A stretch of 64,000 nt of DNA, from NCBI RefSeq assembly GCF_000350225.1, contig NW_005178992.1, positions 124,001-188,000 on the forward strand, in the 5' to 3' direction. A program made the translations under genes and the position numbers. This document shows positions 39,662 to 50,950 of the stretch, piece by piece. How positions within the stretch are numbered: the stretch's first letter is position 1; every line of letters begins with the position of its first letter. Source of the stretch: Chondrus crispus. Taxonomy: Eukaryota > Rhodophyta > Florideophyceae > Gigartinales > Gigartinaceae. The notes under the pieces were generated by a model. That model was given only the letters and a program-made list of their open reading frames with translations. It was not told the origin of the DNA and did not search any database.

Positions 39662-40292
39662 TGTCGTGCACTGAGGGGGAAGGGTGGGATCCCCCTCTGG
39701 CAGAGCGCGCGCGTTCGGGGGGCGCGTGTAGGGGGTTATCGGGAGACCACCCGTAAGGGACCGGTACGGGGCCGGGTGCGAAGCGCAGTAGGGAAAGTAA
39801 GGGAAAAAGAGGCAAAACAGAGCCCAGGAGGGGCGGAGCGGTAGGGACAGCTGTCGCGCGGAGAGCCGGGCGTGGCGGGACGACGCGCGCGGTAGAGACA
39901 GGAGGGAATCGGGACGCAGATGGCTCGCAGGGTACCGTTGTGGGACGGGGACCGACGCGAGGCTACGACTCCGTTCCAGAAACCCGAGTTGTAGACCTAA
40001 AGCTTCGTGAAGATTTACTTAGGGTCGGACGTCGGCTATATACTAGCCGACGTCGGAGCTATAATTAATTAAACTAAAAGAAACTATATTAAAACGACGG
40101 CGGCGACGACCGGAGAAACTCCCCTTGGGGAGGTATGACAACCACTACACGTGGGGGGTGACACCTGGACACAGGAGCCTTGACGCCTGGTTACACGTGG
40201 CGCGCGGTACACGGTGTGTCCCGGAGAAGGAGTCGTGCTGGCCGGGGACAGGTGTCCCCTGGGAAAAGGAAAAGGTGGGTCAGTGCACTACA
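39662..40292 (-). repeat. Gypsy-2 3' LTR
   Basis: TGTCGTGCACTG...CAGTGCACTACA, with near-perfect 12-bp inverted tips. It contains an 11-bp-stem hairpin (GACGTCGGCTA, 40028-40054) around a TATA-like sequence and CACGTGG words at about 40149 and 40195. The minus-strand purine tract AGCGGGGGGCT adjoins its inner end. Confidence 0.95.
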
Positions 40293-40482
40293 TAGCCCCC
40301 CGCTTAGAATAGAGCGTCCTCGCGAACCCTGGTTACGGTGACTGGTGGACCGCCGGTGGTCTGGCACGGGACATCGCCTTGTCCGGAATTATGAGGGGGG
40401 GGCGGGCCCCTGCCAGCCGCGATGTCCACTTCTTCACGCCACGCGCACTTCTTCGTACCAGCACGCGTATCTGTCCGCCTGG

Positions 40483-40645
40483 ACGAGCGCGATGTCCTCC
40501 GATGCTCCCGGTTCGCAACAACGAGCGCGATGTTCTCCGATGCGCCCTTCCTCGCGCCAACGAGCGCGGTGCTCTCCGATGCTTCCTTCCTCACGCCAAC
40601 GAGCGCGGGGTTCTCCCACGCCCCCTTCCTCGCGCCACGAGCGCG
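40483..40645. repeat. 38-39 bp minisatellite
   Basis: Units beginning ACGAGCGCG start at 40483, 40521, 40560, 40599 and 40637. The unit encodes 13 residues in one plus frame (NERxxLRCxLPxA), but that ORF is not otherwise supported. Confidence 0.8.
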
Positions 40646-41195
40646 GTTTTCCGCGGCCTCCGGGTCGTGTGGAATACGATGGTAACGGATACGCGAACGG
40701 CGCGGGGAGGGACACGGCCAGCGCACGCCGGGGGGGGGCCGTGGCTCGAGCCCGGGTGGCCCTTTCGAGGACAGGTGTCCCGGCGGAGGGCAGGTGTCCC
40801 GTAACAGGGGGCGGCAGTCCGGGCCTTACATATGTACTGTAGCCCCCCCTTATACTCGGGCGTCGCGAGCCCTGACTGTGGCGGTTCGTGTACCGCCGGG
40901 GGACTCGACGATCCCCCGCCAGCCATGATCGGGGGCGGAACGTAGGTGGCTGAGGGCAACGGTATTCGTGGGTCCCCTGAAGTAGGTCAGTGCCCAGGGC
41001 CACACCGCAGCAGCTCACCTTCTGTGCCCCTTCCCCCCTTTTGTTTTGTGACAACTCCGCCTTTCGACGCGCGAACGCGGAGCCCACGATACGCAAGGTA
41101 CGCCGTACCAGTCTCTTACCTCCGTGGCGCCGACGTGATAGAGGTCCGCGGCGGTGGCATCCCCGAGCGAACGGGTACCGTCCCGCCTCCCCGAG

Positions 41196-42734
41196 ATGTA
41201 CTCGCCGATGTACCCCTCCGGGGGAGTCTCGGCCCTCCAGGGCGAGCTGTGGCCCCGACCACGAGACTTATGGGGTCGGAACTTGTACGACGATGCGCTA
41301 CTCTTCGAGCGAGCCCCTTTTATGGCGCCGGAGGGTTTACGCGACTCGGAATTGATCCGTGCGTACGCGACGTCTACTGGGGAACTCCCTGGGGATTTGA
41401 GCGTGGCAGCCGTCGGCTCTCGCGACTTCACGCGCTGCCTGGTCGTGGAGCCGGCTTTGTTACGTCCGGAATTCAGACGGGTGAACACGGAGACCCGTGT
41501 GGCCTTCGTGGAATTAATTCGCCAACGTATACGCCGTACCCCCTGTAACAGGCTCGTCCCTCGGGCTTGGAACCTGGACACCTGGGCGTATCGGGCGGAT
41601 GGGGACCGGGGGTACGTTGCGAATCTGAAACGAATATTTGATGAACTCCGCATCCGGGAGGAAGAACCCTCGGTGGCCATGATGGCCTGGGACCGACCTC
41701 TGTTGCCGGAGGACTTCGCTCCATCCCCACATCGGAGGCGCGACCCCGCGATGCATGCCAAGCTCAAGTTTGAGCGACGCATGCGTAATCGGATGGGGGT
41801 GTTCGTCGCATACGAATGGGTGGAGGTAAAGACATTCGAGCGGACGGTGTTGAGCACGCGGTATCCTGAGATACCGGCGTGGTTTGCGCAGTACGAAGTC
41901 CCTGCGGACTTCATTGCGGAAATTCCCCCGTGCGTGGTGTACTTTGGACTGAGTCTCACGGAGGACCCTCAGTCCGCACGCTGGATGGTTTTTCTCGGCG
42001 AGTGGCTCGCCTTAGTTGCGGGGCGGTTCTTAAAGTACGCCCACGAGGGGCGGTTATTCATCTTCCCGACCATGGTCGTGGAGTGGTTGCACCGGCTGGA
42101 CTTGACGCGCATCCTGGGTAGCACAGAAGCACAGCGACAGTTACGGGTCCTCCTGGCTCTCCACGGGGACATCGACTGGTCGCGCGTCCCTTACGCTCAG
42201 GGCCATCACTTCGACAACCCCCGGAGCACGCACTACTCCCCTGGGAGACAGCATGACGCGGGCCGCCCGGACCGTGGCAACTGGGTTCGGCTCGAGAGCG
42301 GAACGCTTCGCCTGGACCAACCGGAATTACTGAGGGGAGGGGAAGGGGTTGCCGAAGGAGGCGGCGGAGGGGGACGTTCCGGAGAAGTCCGGTTCGCGGA
42401 GCGAGAGGGCGAGGGTCGGCGCGTCCGACATCGCGGCGTCCGTTTTGGGAAGGGTACTGAGGACCCCCGCCCGAGGGGGGTGGAGCGACGCGATACAGCG
42501 ACGATGACGGACGCCGAGCTGCGCGGTTGGCTGAAGGATCCGCAATGGCGAGAACAGCTACATCGTCTGCTCGCGGAGGGGACGTCGGAGCCGAGCGAGG
42601 TCGCGGCAGGTGAGCCCGCGGGGGACGCGCTCGCGGCCTCCTCGTCGCCGGTGCGAGGCGACCACGCTGTGACGACCCCGACGGCGGTCGCCTCCGGAGG
42701 GCTCGTGCCGCACGAGGGGGGACGCGACGCGTAA
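41196..42734 (+). CDS. Gypsy-2 antisense accessory ORF (unknown function, intact)
   Basis: A 512-codon ORF from ATG 41196 (the frame is open from before 41154 but without an ATG). It lies antisense to gag-pol between the 3' LTR and the chromodomain, and is uninterrupted although pol has stops. Blocks seen in order are LWGRNLYDDALLFER, APEGLRDSELIRAYA, DFTRCLVVEP, LKRIFDELRIREEEP, LKFERRMRNRMGVFVAYEWV, RYPEIPAWFAQYEV, YFGLSLTEDPQSARWMVFL, GEWLALVAG and HGDIDWSRVPY. A basic, Gly/Arg-rich and acidic tail makes up the last 160 residues. The gypsy-3 ORF matches from the APEGLRD block to the IDWSRVP block (there IDWDSVP). No catalytic motif, zinc finger or signal peptide was recognised; short hydrophobic stretches occur around VVYFGLSL and WMVFLGEWLALVAG. 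A role in the element's life cycle is inferred only from conservation. Confidence 0.7.
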   Translation: MYSPMYPSGGVSALQGELWPRPRDLWGRNLYDDALLFERAPFMAPEGLRDSELIRAYATSTGELPGDLSVAAVGSRDFTRCLVVEPALLRPEFRRVNTETRVAFVELIRQRIRRTPCNRLVPRAWNLDTWAYRADGDRGYVANLKRIFDELRIREEEPSVAMMAWDRPLLPEDFAPSPHRRRDPAMHAKLKFERRMRNRMGVFVAYEWVEVKTFERTVLSTRYPEIPAWFAQYEVPADFIAEIPPCVVYFGLSLTEDPQSARWMVFLGEWLALVAGRFLKYAHEGRLFIFPTMVVEWLHRLDLTRILGSTEAQRQLRVLLALHGDIDWSRVPYAQGHHFDNPRSTHYSPGRQHDAGRPDRGNWVRLESGTLRLDQPELLRGGEGVAEGGGGGGRSGEVRFAEREGEGRRVRHRGVRFGKGTEDPRPRGVERRDTATMTDAELRGWLKDPQWREQLHRLLAEGTSEPSEVAAGEPAGDALAASSSPVRGDHAVTTPTAVASGGLVPHEGGRDA

Positions 42735-44001
42735 GGTCGGTGTTACCGCGCGTAGCAGCGTGCCGGAGACGATCGGCGATTATCGCGGTGCGGCCGGTAG
42801 TCTCGCCCAAGGCGAGGGAGTATACGACATGAAGTCGGAAGTAGGGCCGCGGCGCGTGGCGGTGACGGCGGGCCGTCAGCGAACAGCACAGTGCGGGAGG
42901 TAGTTCTCGTTGAGTCGAGGGAATATAACGACACGAAGTCGGGAGTAGGGTCGCGGCGGGCGGCGGTGAGGGCGGACCGTCAGCGACTGCGCAGCGCGGA
43001 AGGTCATTCTCGTCGAGGGCGAGGGAATAAAACGACACAAAGTCGGGAGTAGGGTCGCAGCGCGCGGCGGTGAGGGCGGGCCGTCAGCGACTGCGCAGCG
43101 CGGAAGGTCATTCTCGTCGAGGGCGAGGGAATAAAACGACACAAAGTCGGGAGTACGGACGCGGCGCGCGGCGGTGGGGGCGGGCCGTCAGCGACAGCGC
43201 AGCGCGGATGGTAATTCTCGTCGGGGGCGAGGGAATAAAACGTCCCGAACTCGGGGGTACGAATCACCCGTCTCCGGCGGCACTTCGTAGAGGGTGCCAC
43301 CGGTAGACGAGGGAAGTGGTTCTGGGTTCCCTCACGAAGACAGCGTCTTGTTCAAGCGAGCACCAAGTTTTCTTCTCCCTCTTGCGGGTCGAGGCCCGGG
43401 ACACGCTATAACGTGGGCAAGGACTTCGTCAAAGCGTGTACCAATTTTTCACCTCTCCCATGCGGGTAGGGACCCGGGACATGCTATGCTGAAGGGCATA
43501 GCGGTCGCGGTCGCCGCGTACGAGATGGTCTCGTACGGAGAGAGGACGCCGCAAAGCGCGCGAACGAAACGACGCACATGTCGGGCTGGTGGCTCGGTCC
43601 TGAGACGGGAGCGGATCGTTGCCGACGGACGCGTGAGACCAGGGTGGATACCACACTTGCTTGACGTGAGAGGGGAGCGTCTTTCTCTCCCTCCGCAGGG
43701 GGTGGTGACCCGCGAGGGCGTGGGGAGAGGGAGCGACTACTGTACTGCAGGGCGAGACACCGTCAACCGCTCCCGGAAGGGACGGGTCGGTGTCTGTTCT
43801 CGCCCGGGAGTGGGCCTCCCCAATCAAAAAATGAAAAATCAAACCATTCCCAAAAAATCAAAAAAAACAAATACGAAAGGTGGGCGACGTTGACTGGCTA
43901 GGGCGTCCGGCGGCGGTCCGCGTCGACGCGTCGCGTGTTTCCAGGGGCTCCACAGTAGGCTATCGTACCTCAACCGAGGTGCTGGGGCGCGATCCATCCC
44001 T
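42735..44001. other. Gypsy-2 spacer between accessory ORF and pol
   Basis: Non-coding stretch between the two convergent gene ends. It contains the 104-bp tandem array. Further right is sequence with two TTTTCTTCTCCC/TTTTTCACCTCTCCC-like imperfect repeats near 43369 and 43444. Confidence 0.5.
42831..43246. repeat. 104-bp tandem repeat, four units
   Basis: Units begin at 42831, 42935, 43039 and 43143 (GAAGTCGG or AAAGTCGG). Each ends with TAACGACAC or TAAAACGACAC; a partial unit precedes at about 42795. The 104-bp length is not a multiple of three, so the array is unlikely to code for protein. It sits between the converging accessory ORF and pol. Confidence 0.88.
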
Positions 44002-47000
44002 CTAATTCCCGATTCCCACGCTGCCGGGATGCCCCCATAGAGCGCGGTCGGGGATTGGTACCCGCTCCCTTCGGCAATATCGCGCGACCGTGTTGTAGTC
44101 GATATGACGGGCGGGCTCCCAGGTCGACTCGGCGTCGCTGTACCCGTACCAACGTACGCGAAACAGGGGGAGCCCGTCATCTCCCGGCCCGTGCCCGGTT
44201 AGCGATTGCACGACGTAGGTGTCGGTGGGGTCTCCCGCAGAGGAAGCAGGAGGGAGGGCCTGCCCCGATGGCACGCGTAGAGGTACGCGGAAGGCGTCGG
44301 GTCGGAACGTGCACCTCGCGGCCAGGTGCGCCGCGCCCGACGAGATGAACGCGCGGTGAGCGGGATCGGTCGCCGGGGGGGCGGAGGCCCTGTCGCGGCG
44401 GGACGCGGGTGGTTCCGTAGGGTCCAGTGTTGGCTCGGGGGGTTCCCTCGCCGTTTGCGAGCGCGTAACGGGACGCGTTTCCTTCGTTAGGGGTCTTGAG
44501 TCCGGCGGCGGGGGGTGGTTCGCTGTTTCGGGGCGGTTCGCCCCGATTCGAGAGCGAAACCCAGCGAGACGTGTGAGGGCGTCCTCGGTTCCTCCGCCGA
44601 TGACGGCGTCCATCAGGCTCGGCGGCCGCGGCCTTGCGAGCGCCGGTGTCGCGGGGGTCCCTTCCGAAGGGGTCGCGTCGGGGAGGTTTTCGTCTTCCCC
44701 GTTTGAGGACCCCGGTCCCAGCGGGGGGTCTGTCACGTTGCTACGAAGCGGGGGAGACCTGACGACCCGGTCGCGAGAGAGCGGGTCCTTCAGTCCCGTC
44801 CCCCGTAAGATGGTGACGGTGTGGTCGTCCACCTGTACGACAGGGAAGAGTCCCTCGGTTCGCGGTGCGAGCTTATTGTTAACGCGGTCCTTGTCCGTTT
44901 TCTCCTCGGAGCGTAGCGCAGCCTCGCGGTTCACGAGTACCTGATCCCCCACGCGATAGTCCGGGGTGGGGTGGCGTATCCGATTATCGAAATCGTTCTT
45001 ATACCGCTCCTGTCCGGCCAGCAAGTTGCGGCTGGCCGTCGACATCAGGCTGCGGAGCCACGCTAGGTAGCGGATCTTGAACTGCGCCCTTGAGGCGGAT
45101 GGGTCCAACAGCGGCGTTTGTTGCAGGGATAACGGACTCGGGTCCGGGATAATACCAGGTCGAACGGCCTCATACCGATCATCCTGTTCGCCGTGCAATT
45201 ATAGCCGTACGTCAGCGCATCCGTGTACTGATCCCAGTCACGTTGATTATCGGCGAGGTAATGCCGGAGGGTGGATACCAACGTCCGGTTGAATCTTTCC
45301 ACCTGCCCATTCGTTTGGGGGTGATATGCCGTGGTGAACACGCTCTCAATTGAAAGTATCTTGCACACGGCGAGGAAAAACCTCGAGGTGAATTGTCCTC
45401 CGTTATCGGAGAGAAGTTTCACTGGGGCGCCGTATACGAACACCCAGTGGGAAATGAACGCTTGCGCAACCGTTTCAGCGGTAATCCTCTTGAGCGGGAC
45501 CGTCCTGGTCAGCTTGGAGTATCTGTCCGTCATCACCAAGAGGTAACGGTTTCCTCTTGGTGTCCGGGGGAGCTCGCCGAGAATATCGATGGCAATGTAC
45601 TCCAGGGGCCCTGACGGAGGAAATGTCTTCAACTCAGAGTTGTGCTTTCGCAGTTTGATGCGTGCCTTCGCGCAGTCGGGACATAACCTTACGGTCGAGT
45701 AGGAGTCCACCGACATGCTTGGCCAATAAAACCGCTGTCTTAGCGTATAGAACAATCGCCTGCCTCCCGGATGGCCGGAGGTGGCGGGATAATGCGACAA
45801 GTACAGCAACCTTTCCCGGAGGGTTGTGGGTACTACAATCTGTTCCACACCGTCGAGGTGGGCTTTCCGGCAGACCAGCCCTTCCTGATTCACGAAGAAT
45901 CGGGACCGGCGCAATTCAGCGAACCCCTCCCCCTTCTCAAGGCGGGAAGTCACCTCCTTACAAAATGGATCAGAGTGCTGTTCACGAGAGAAGTCTTCGT
46001 GAGTTATCGCGGCCATGGAGGCCGGAGGGTCCAGCGCGTAGCAGCCCGCGGAAATTTCGACGTCGGTGGTGTCGTAGGTCTCCTCTTGATGCTGAGGCTC
46101 ATCGTCGAAATTCATGACGGTGTAGCAAGGAATTTCTTCGTCGATCGGGATAGTCGTCCCTCCCGTAGATGGGATACGACTCAGCGCATCGGCGAGGCAG
46201 TTCTTGATTCTCTTCACGTAAGTTACGTCGAAGTCATATTCGGCAAGGCGAAAGCGCCACCGGGCCAGTCGGCCACTCGCATCGGCGAGGTTCATCAGCC
46301 ACCGCAGGGAGTGGTGGTCGGTGTTGACCGTGAACTGCTCCCTTTCCAGGTACGGGCGGAGCGTCTGTACCGCCCATACGATGGCGAGGCATTCCTTCTC
46401 GGTTGTCGAGTAGTTGCGTTCCGCTGACGAGAGCGTGCGTGACCAATATCCGACAGGGTATCGGTGTCCATCCTCGTGGGTCTGCAGTAGTGTGCAGCCC
46501 AACTGAGCGTCTGACGCATCCGTGTCCAGTACGTAGGGGCGCTCCAGTCGTGGGAGTTTTAAGACCGGAGGCGAAATTAAGCACTCCTTCAGTGTCTGGA
46601 AGGCTGTGGTCTGCTCTTCATCCAGATCGGGGAGGACATCCGGTTCTCCTTTTCGTAGCATAGCCGTAAGGGGCGCCGCTATCTTGGCGAAATGTTCGAC
46701 GAAACGTCGGTAGACATTACACATTCCCAAGAACGAGCGCAGCTCGGTCTGGGTCCGTGGTTGAGTCGCTTCTGAGAGCGCTTTCACATTCTTCGGGTGG
46801 ACTTCGAGTTCGCCCGGTCGGATGATATGTCCCAGGTACTCGACAGAGTCCTGGAAAAACTTGCACTTGTTAAGTTTAAGTGATAATCCCTCCTGCTGCA
46901 GAGCACGGAGTATTACGTCCACATCCTTGACGTGCGTGTCATAATCCTTGGAGAAGATTATGATATCATCCAGGTAGATGAGGCAGCTATTCCAGCGATA

Positions 47001-47591
47001 GCCTGAGAGGAGGATATCCAGCATACGTTGAAAGGTGGCCGGGGCGTTCATCAACCCGAAGGGCATACGGTTGAATTGATACGTCCCGGCGTGGCACGTA
47101 AACGTGGTCTTCGGTCGATCCTCCTTGGCGACTGGAATTTGCCAGTACCCGGAGTTACAATCAAGGGTAGAAAAGACCTTGGCTTCCCCGAGTGTGTCAA
47201 GACACTCGTCCATGCGAGGGATGGGGTACGTATCTCGCACGGTCAACGCGTTCAGCCGTCGATAATCGATGCAGAAACGGAGGCTCCCATCTGACTTGGG
47301 GATGAGCACGACGGGGGACGCCCATTCGGACTTGGACCGGGAAATTACCCCGCCGGCTAACATCTCGTCAACCGAGGCTTGTTCCGCCTCCCGGGCGCGG
47401 GGACCAGCTCGATAGGGCTGACATCGAAACGGCTTGGCGCCGGGGGTGAGTTCGATGCGATGCTCTGTCGCTCGAACCTCGCCCAAGTTTCCATCCCACA
47501 TTCCGGCGTAGGGCGCGAGCATGGTGCGGACCTGCCCTCGCACTTGCGCCGGCAGGTGGTCGAGGGGAACCGACTCCGACGGAGGGGATAG
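44002..47591 (-). pseudogene. Gypsy-2 RT, RNase H, integrase, chromodomain
   Basis: The frame from 47591 down to 45063 reads RT (DGSLRFCIDYRRLNALT, FGLMNAPATFQRML, catalytic YLDDIIIF), RNase H (VLDTDASDAQLGCTLLQ, TEKECLAIVW, NTDHHSLRW), and integrase with CPDCAKARI, IAIDILGELP, LLSDNGGQFTSRFF and QTNGQVERFNRT (D, D, E). Near 45165 the frame shifts; the rest (to 44002) holds the integrase tail (RYKNDFDNRI, GLFPVVQVDDHTVTIL), a long disordered linker and a chromodomain (YVVQSLTGHGPG, FRVRWYGYSDAESTWEP). A TAA at 47592-47594 separates it from protease in the same frame. Apart from these two lesions all catalytic residues are present, so it could be close to an active copy. Confidence 0.93.
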
Positions 47592-48667
47592 TTACGCTTG
47601 GGGGAGGGCTCTACGAGGGGGCCTCTCGCCCTGTAGAGGGGGGCTCCTCTCGGAGAATTCCGCGGCTAGGACCGCGTCCAACGGCATCGCCGTGCGCACC
47701 ATCGCCCGCGGATGGGAAGTGACGAAGCCAACGACTTGGTTCTTCGACAACCTCTTGTTGGCGGTCGAGAAGTTCGCCATGAGGACCTTGAACTCTTGCA
47801 ACGGGGTGATGTGCACCACCCCGTTGGAGAGGGAGATCCGATGCTTCGCATATAACTGCGGGTTCGCCTCGAGGACCGAGAGTCCGGCCCGTCCACTTGT
47901 GACGTATACCCAAGTCTGGGTGCCCGCCGGGATCTCCACGGCGCGCGACACCTTGAGCCTTGGGGAAGTCCGCCCAGCGGCGGGGGCATACTCTTGCTCC
48001 GTCGGGAGGGAAGGGGCGTTCGCGGCCCGAGACGCCGGCTTCCGGACGATGGGGATCTTAGTACCATCATCCAGTTCCACCTCCTTCCGCCGGGGGTAGA
48101 TGGCTTCGACGAACTTGTCGTTAAAGTCGCACCCCAGTATCACGGGGGCGGCTAATCGTTCACAGACGATGAAGGTACACCTCATGGTACGGTCACCTAA
48201 CCGCACCACGAGGGGGATTTGGCCGCTCGTACGCAATGGTCTCCCATTGGCGTCCGCGCTCGTCGGGATTTCACCCGGAATAATCAGCGCCTCCCATCCG
48301 GAGGGAAGCCTGTCGGCCCGTACGAAATTGGAGCCAGCCCCTGTATCTAATATTGTGAGCTGGCGCACCAATATCGACGGGGATAATCTAAGGTCTGCGT
48401 AGACCTTGTAATTCAGCCGAGACAGCGCGAGCACTGTCTCGGGATGGCTAACACCCCTTGCAAGCGGGGGGGTGTTTCTTCGCCATGGTCGGCGTAAGGT
48501 GCGGAGCCGTTCGGGGTCGGGGTCTCCCTGGGATGGCCCAGTGTGTTTGCGGCCGAGTATCCGGTACCGCTTCTCCGCCTCGGGAGGTGAGTACGGTTCC
48601 GCCACCCTGGGCGAGTGATCCGGGGATGTGACCGTGTCCACCTCAGCTGCTGCGGGCTGAGGTTCTT
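47592..48667 (-). CDS. Gypsy-2 aspartic protease (pro), entered by -1 frameshift
   Basis: The frame opens directly after the slippery site, without an ATG (LEEPQPAAAEVDTVTSP), and reads a retropepsin with LDTGAGSNFVRADRLPS as active site and APVILGCDFNDKFVEAIYP as the second conserved block. A linker domain follows (TQTWVYVTSGRAG, KNQVVGFVTSHPRAM). It ends at a TAA (47592-47594) and RT continues in the same frame beyond it. The protease would cut the Gag-Pol polyprotein. Confidence 0.88.
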
Positions 48668-48677
48668 CTAGTTTTTT
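48640..48677 (-). promoter_or_regulatory. -1 ribosomal frameshift signal at gag-pro junction
   Basis: On the minus strand the last Gag codons are CCA AAA AAC TAG. The heptamer A AAA AAC (48671-48677) is in the correct zero-frame phase and directly precedes the Gag stop. Seven bases later comes an 8-bp stem (ACCTCAGC, complement GCTGAGGT) with an 8-base loop (48640-48663). Slipping by -1 leads into the protease frame. Heptamer, spacing, stem and frame all agree with established -1 signals. Confidence 0.85.
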
Positions 48678-50844
48678 GGAGGAGGAGAAGCTTCCCTGGG
48701 GGGCGGTACGGTCCTCGTCCCGGTACCCGCACGCGGCGGCGGGCCGGCGACGGCGTCGGGGTTCATTACCCGGTTCGCCTCGTAACTGAGAAGGGCGACG
48801 GCTCGGAGGTACGCCTCCGGAGGCACTCGGCTCTTTTGGGCCGCGGTCAACTTCTCGTACTGGTAGGGTACGAGGGATGCATCCTTCACCTTCATATCGC
48901 AGTCGGGGGAGATGTGGTCCCCGACCCGATAACAGGTGAAGCAGATGATCTGCGGGGACGGAGGCCCTCGCAGATTCTTCTGGTAATTACGGGACGTTTT
49001 CCCCGGTGGAAGTCCGCGAAAGCCCTCGGCGGGCTCTCGAGCGGGTTGGTACGGCTTGCGCCGGCCGCCGTAAAACAGCGAGTCTCCGTCGTTGAAGGAG
49101 GATTCTTCCGTCGGGAGGGAAGGAGCCTCCCCGGCGAGGTCACCTTCGGCAGCGAGGTAGTTCTCGGCTCCCCGGGCCGTTTAAAAACTGGGAGGGGGGA
49201 CGGTCGACGTCGACGGGGCGCCATCCAGGGCCGCGAGGACCTGTTTAACGGGGCGGGGCTTCCCGAACTCCACGCGGCGCCCAGACCCGTGCTGGGCCCG
49301 GAAGGCGTCTCCGTGCGAACGCGCGTGTGCGACGGTATCCTCGAACGAGGATCGCGGTCGATCCTCGCGAGCTTGTAACACCAGCGGCTTGATCGCGGGG
49401 GTGAGCCCCTCGATGAAGAGGGTCGTCCTCTCGTATGCCGAGTGCACGTCCCCGCACCTCCCCAGGGCGGTGGACATTCGAGTAGTGTACTCGGTTTCCA
49501 ATTCGCCCGGCTTCTGGCGTAGCTCCCTCAATGCCGTGAGAGCCCGCTCGATCTCGAGGTTCGTCGCATACGTGCGTAACAGCCAATTGACGGCGGCGGC
49601 CCAGCTCGCCATCCCCTGAGATTTGCGGTGCAGTCCCCGCTGGGACTCATACGCTTCCTTAGCGGGCGGAGCCAGCAGATGGGGTAGGGCCATCAGGGCC
49701 ATCGCCTCGGTCATATTGGCGTTGTCAAAATTTTCCTTGCAGCGAGCCAGGAAACTGATGACCCTGATAGGATCTACCCCGCTGAATTTGTACTCCCCCA
49801 TGACCACGAGGAGGTACTGCACCCTCTTACGGGTGGTAGCGTAGACCCGGTCGTCCAGGGTTGGGTCGGTATCCACGAGGCGGTAGGCTCGGTAGTTACA
49901 CACACCTCTGAACCGGTGGTTCGTCGGCTTCCAGACAGAAACTTTTTCTGTTTAGGGCCGAACGTCGGCATTGGGGCCGTAAGGGACTCTGACTCGGAAT
50001 CGGTCTCCGAGTCAGAGGAGGATGACGAGGACGGGCTTGAGTACCCGTCCGGAGGGTATCCATCCTTTCGTCCTTTGCGACGGTTCGCCTTCCGCTCTTT
50101 CCGACTGGGTTTGGACTTTTTTCGTCGTCCACTCCCCTCGTCGTCTGAGCTTCCCCCTTGATCGGGGTTCCCTCCCCGTAAATCCTGGGAAGGTAAATCA
50201 CCTTCAAGGTGGATAGGTCCGGCGGAGGCTCCCTCGCGGGAGGCTCCTGCCGCGGTTCGCGACGCCTGCGAATTGGCGGAGAATTGGGGTGCGGTCTCCA
50301 TGGAGGGGACCGGTATCCCCGCGGCTTGCAGCGCTGGCGTTGTCACGTTGGAAAAGAGCAGGCTCTTATTCAACGGGGGCAACCCCTCAGCTGGAGGGAG
50401 AGTCGCTACTCCGACTGTAGTCGAAGGGATTCCAGCAGCGGAGGCTGATGTTTGCGTCTTCAAGATGGCAATTTCTCGACGGAGGGCCTTGAGTTCCTCC
50501 GCCGTGGCGGTCTCCTCTTGCTTACGCAAGATGGCAGCCTCCTTGGCGCTGGCAGCTATGTCCGCCTGCCAGGCCTTGGTGAGCACGCTTTTCAGGGCGG
50601 TTAGGCGATCGCGCTCTCGCGCGGCTTGTACCTCGGCTTGGGCCGCGATAGTTTCCTCAATAAAAGTCTTGAGGTTTTCTCGCAGCGCCGACGGTTGCGC
50701 TGCGAGCTTTTCCGCTACAGTATTGAGCGTGAATCTTTCCGCTTCTTGGAGAGTCTCGCGACAACTCCGAGTGATCCACGCCGCAACTGGCGGAGGCACG
50801 TCTCGAGGACGGGTCTCACGGGACGAATCGGACCCGGATACCAT
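48668..50844 (-). pseudogene. Gypsy-2 Gag
   Basis: The first ATG in frame is at 50821 (50844 itself is a GTG-class start). An N-terminal coiled-coil (AAILRKQEETATAEELKALRREIAIL) is followed by an acidic/Ser-rich linker. Near 49920 a frameshift leads to the retrotransposon-gag domain (ISFLARCKENFDNANM, WLLRTYATNLEIERAL, LFIEGLTPAIKPLV). A TAA at 49181-49183 interrupts it. In the same frame a zinc knuckle ICFTCYRVGDHISPDC follows, with one extra residue before the His compared with C-x2-C-x4-H-x4-C. The frame ends PPPKN at TAG 48668-48670, inside the frameshift signal. Confidence 0.88.
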
Positions 50845-50929
50845 AGCCTTGAGCTTGTCGGAACCTGTTGAAACAGAGATAGAACACCTAGGACCAAAAA
50901 CGGTAAGGGATAAGGGACACTCCGTAGAC

Positions 50930-50947
50930 TTCTAGGTCGGGAGACCA
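50930..50947 (-). promoter_or_regulatory. Gypsy-2 primer-binding site
   Basis: The minus strand reads TGGTCTCCCGACCTAGAA three bases after the 5' LTR. The identical 18-mer follows the gypsy-3 5' LTR. TGG is the complement of a tRNA CCA end. The primer tRNA was not identified. Confidence 0.75.
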
Positions 50948-50950
50948 AAA

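Noticed and set aside
40483-43246. CRISPR-like arrays (39-bp and 104-bp repeats)
   Set aside because: Units are directly adjacent without unique spacers and the DNA is eukaryotic; these are tandem minisatellites.
49176-49190. TTTAAAC heptamer at the in-frame TAA of gypsy-2 Gag, resembling a known slippery sequence
   Set aside because: It is out of phase with the Gag frame (the X XXY YYZ register does not fit), and the sequence after the stop continues in the same frame, so a point mutation to TAA is simpler.
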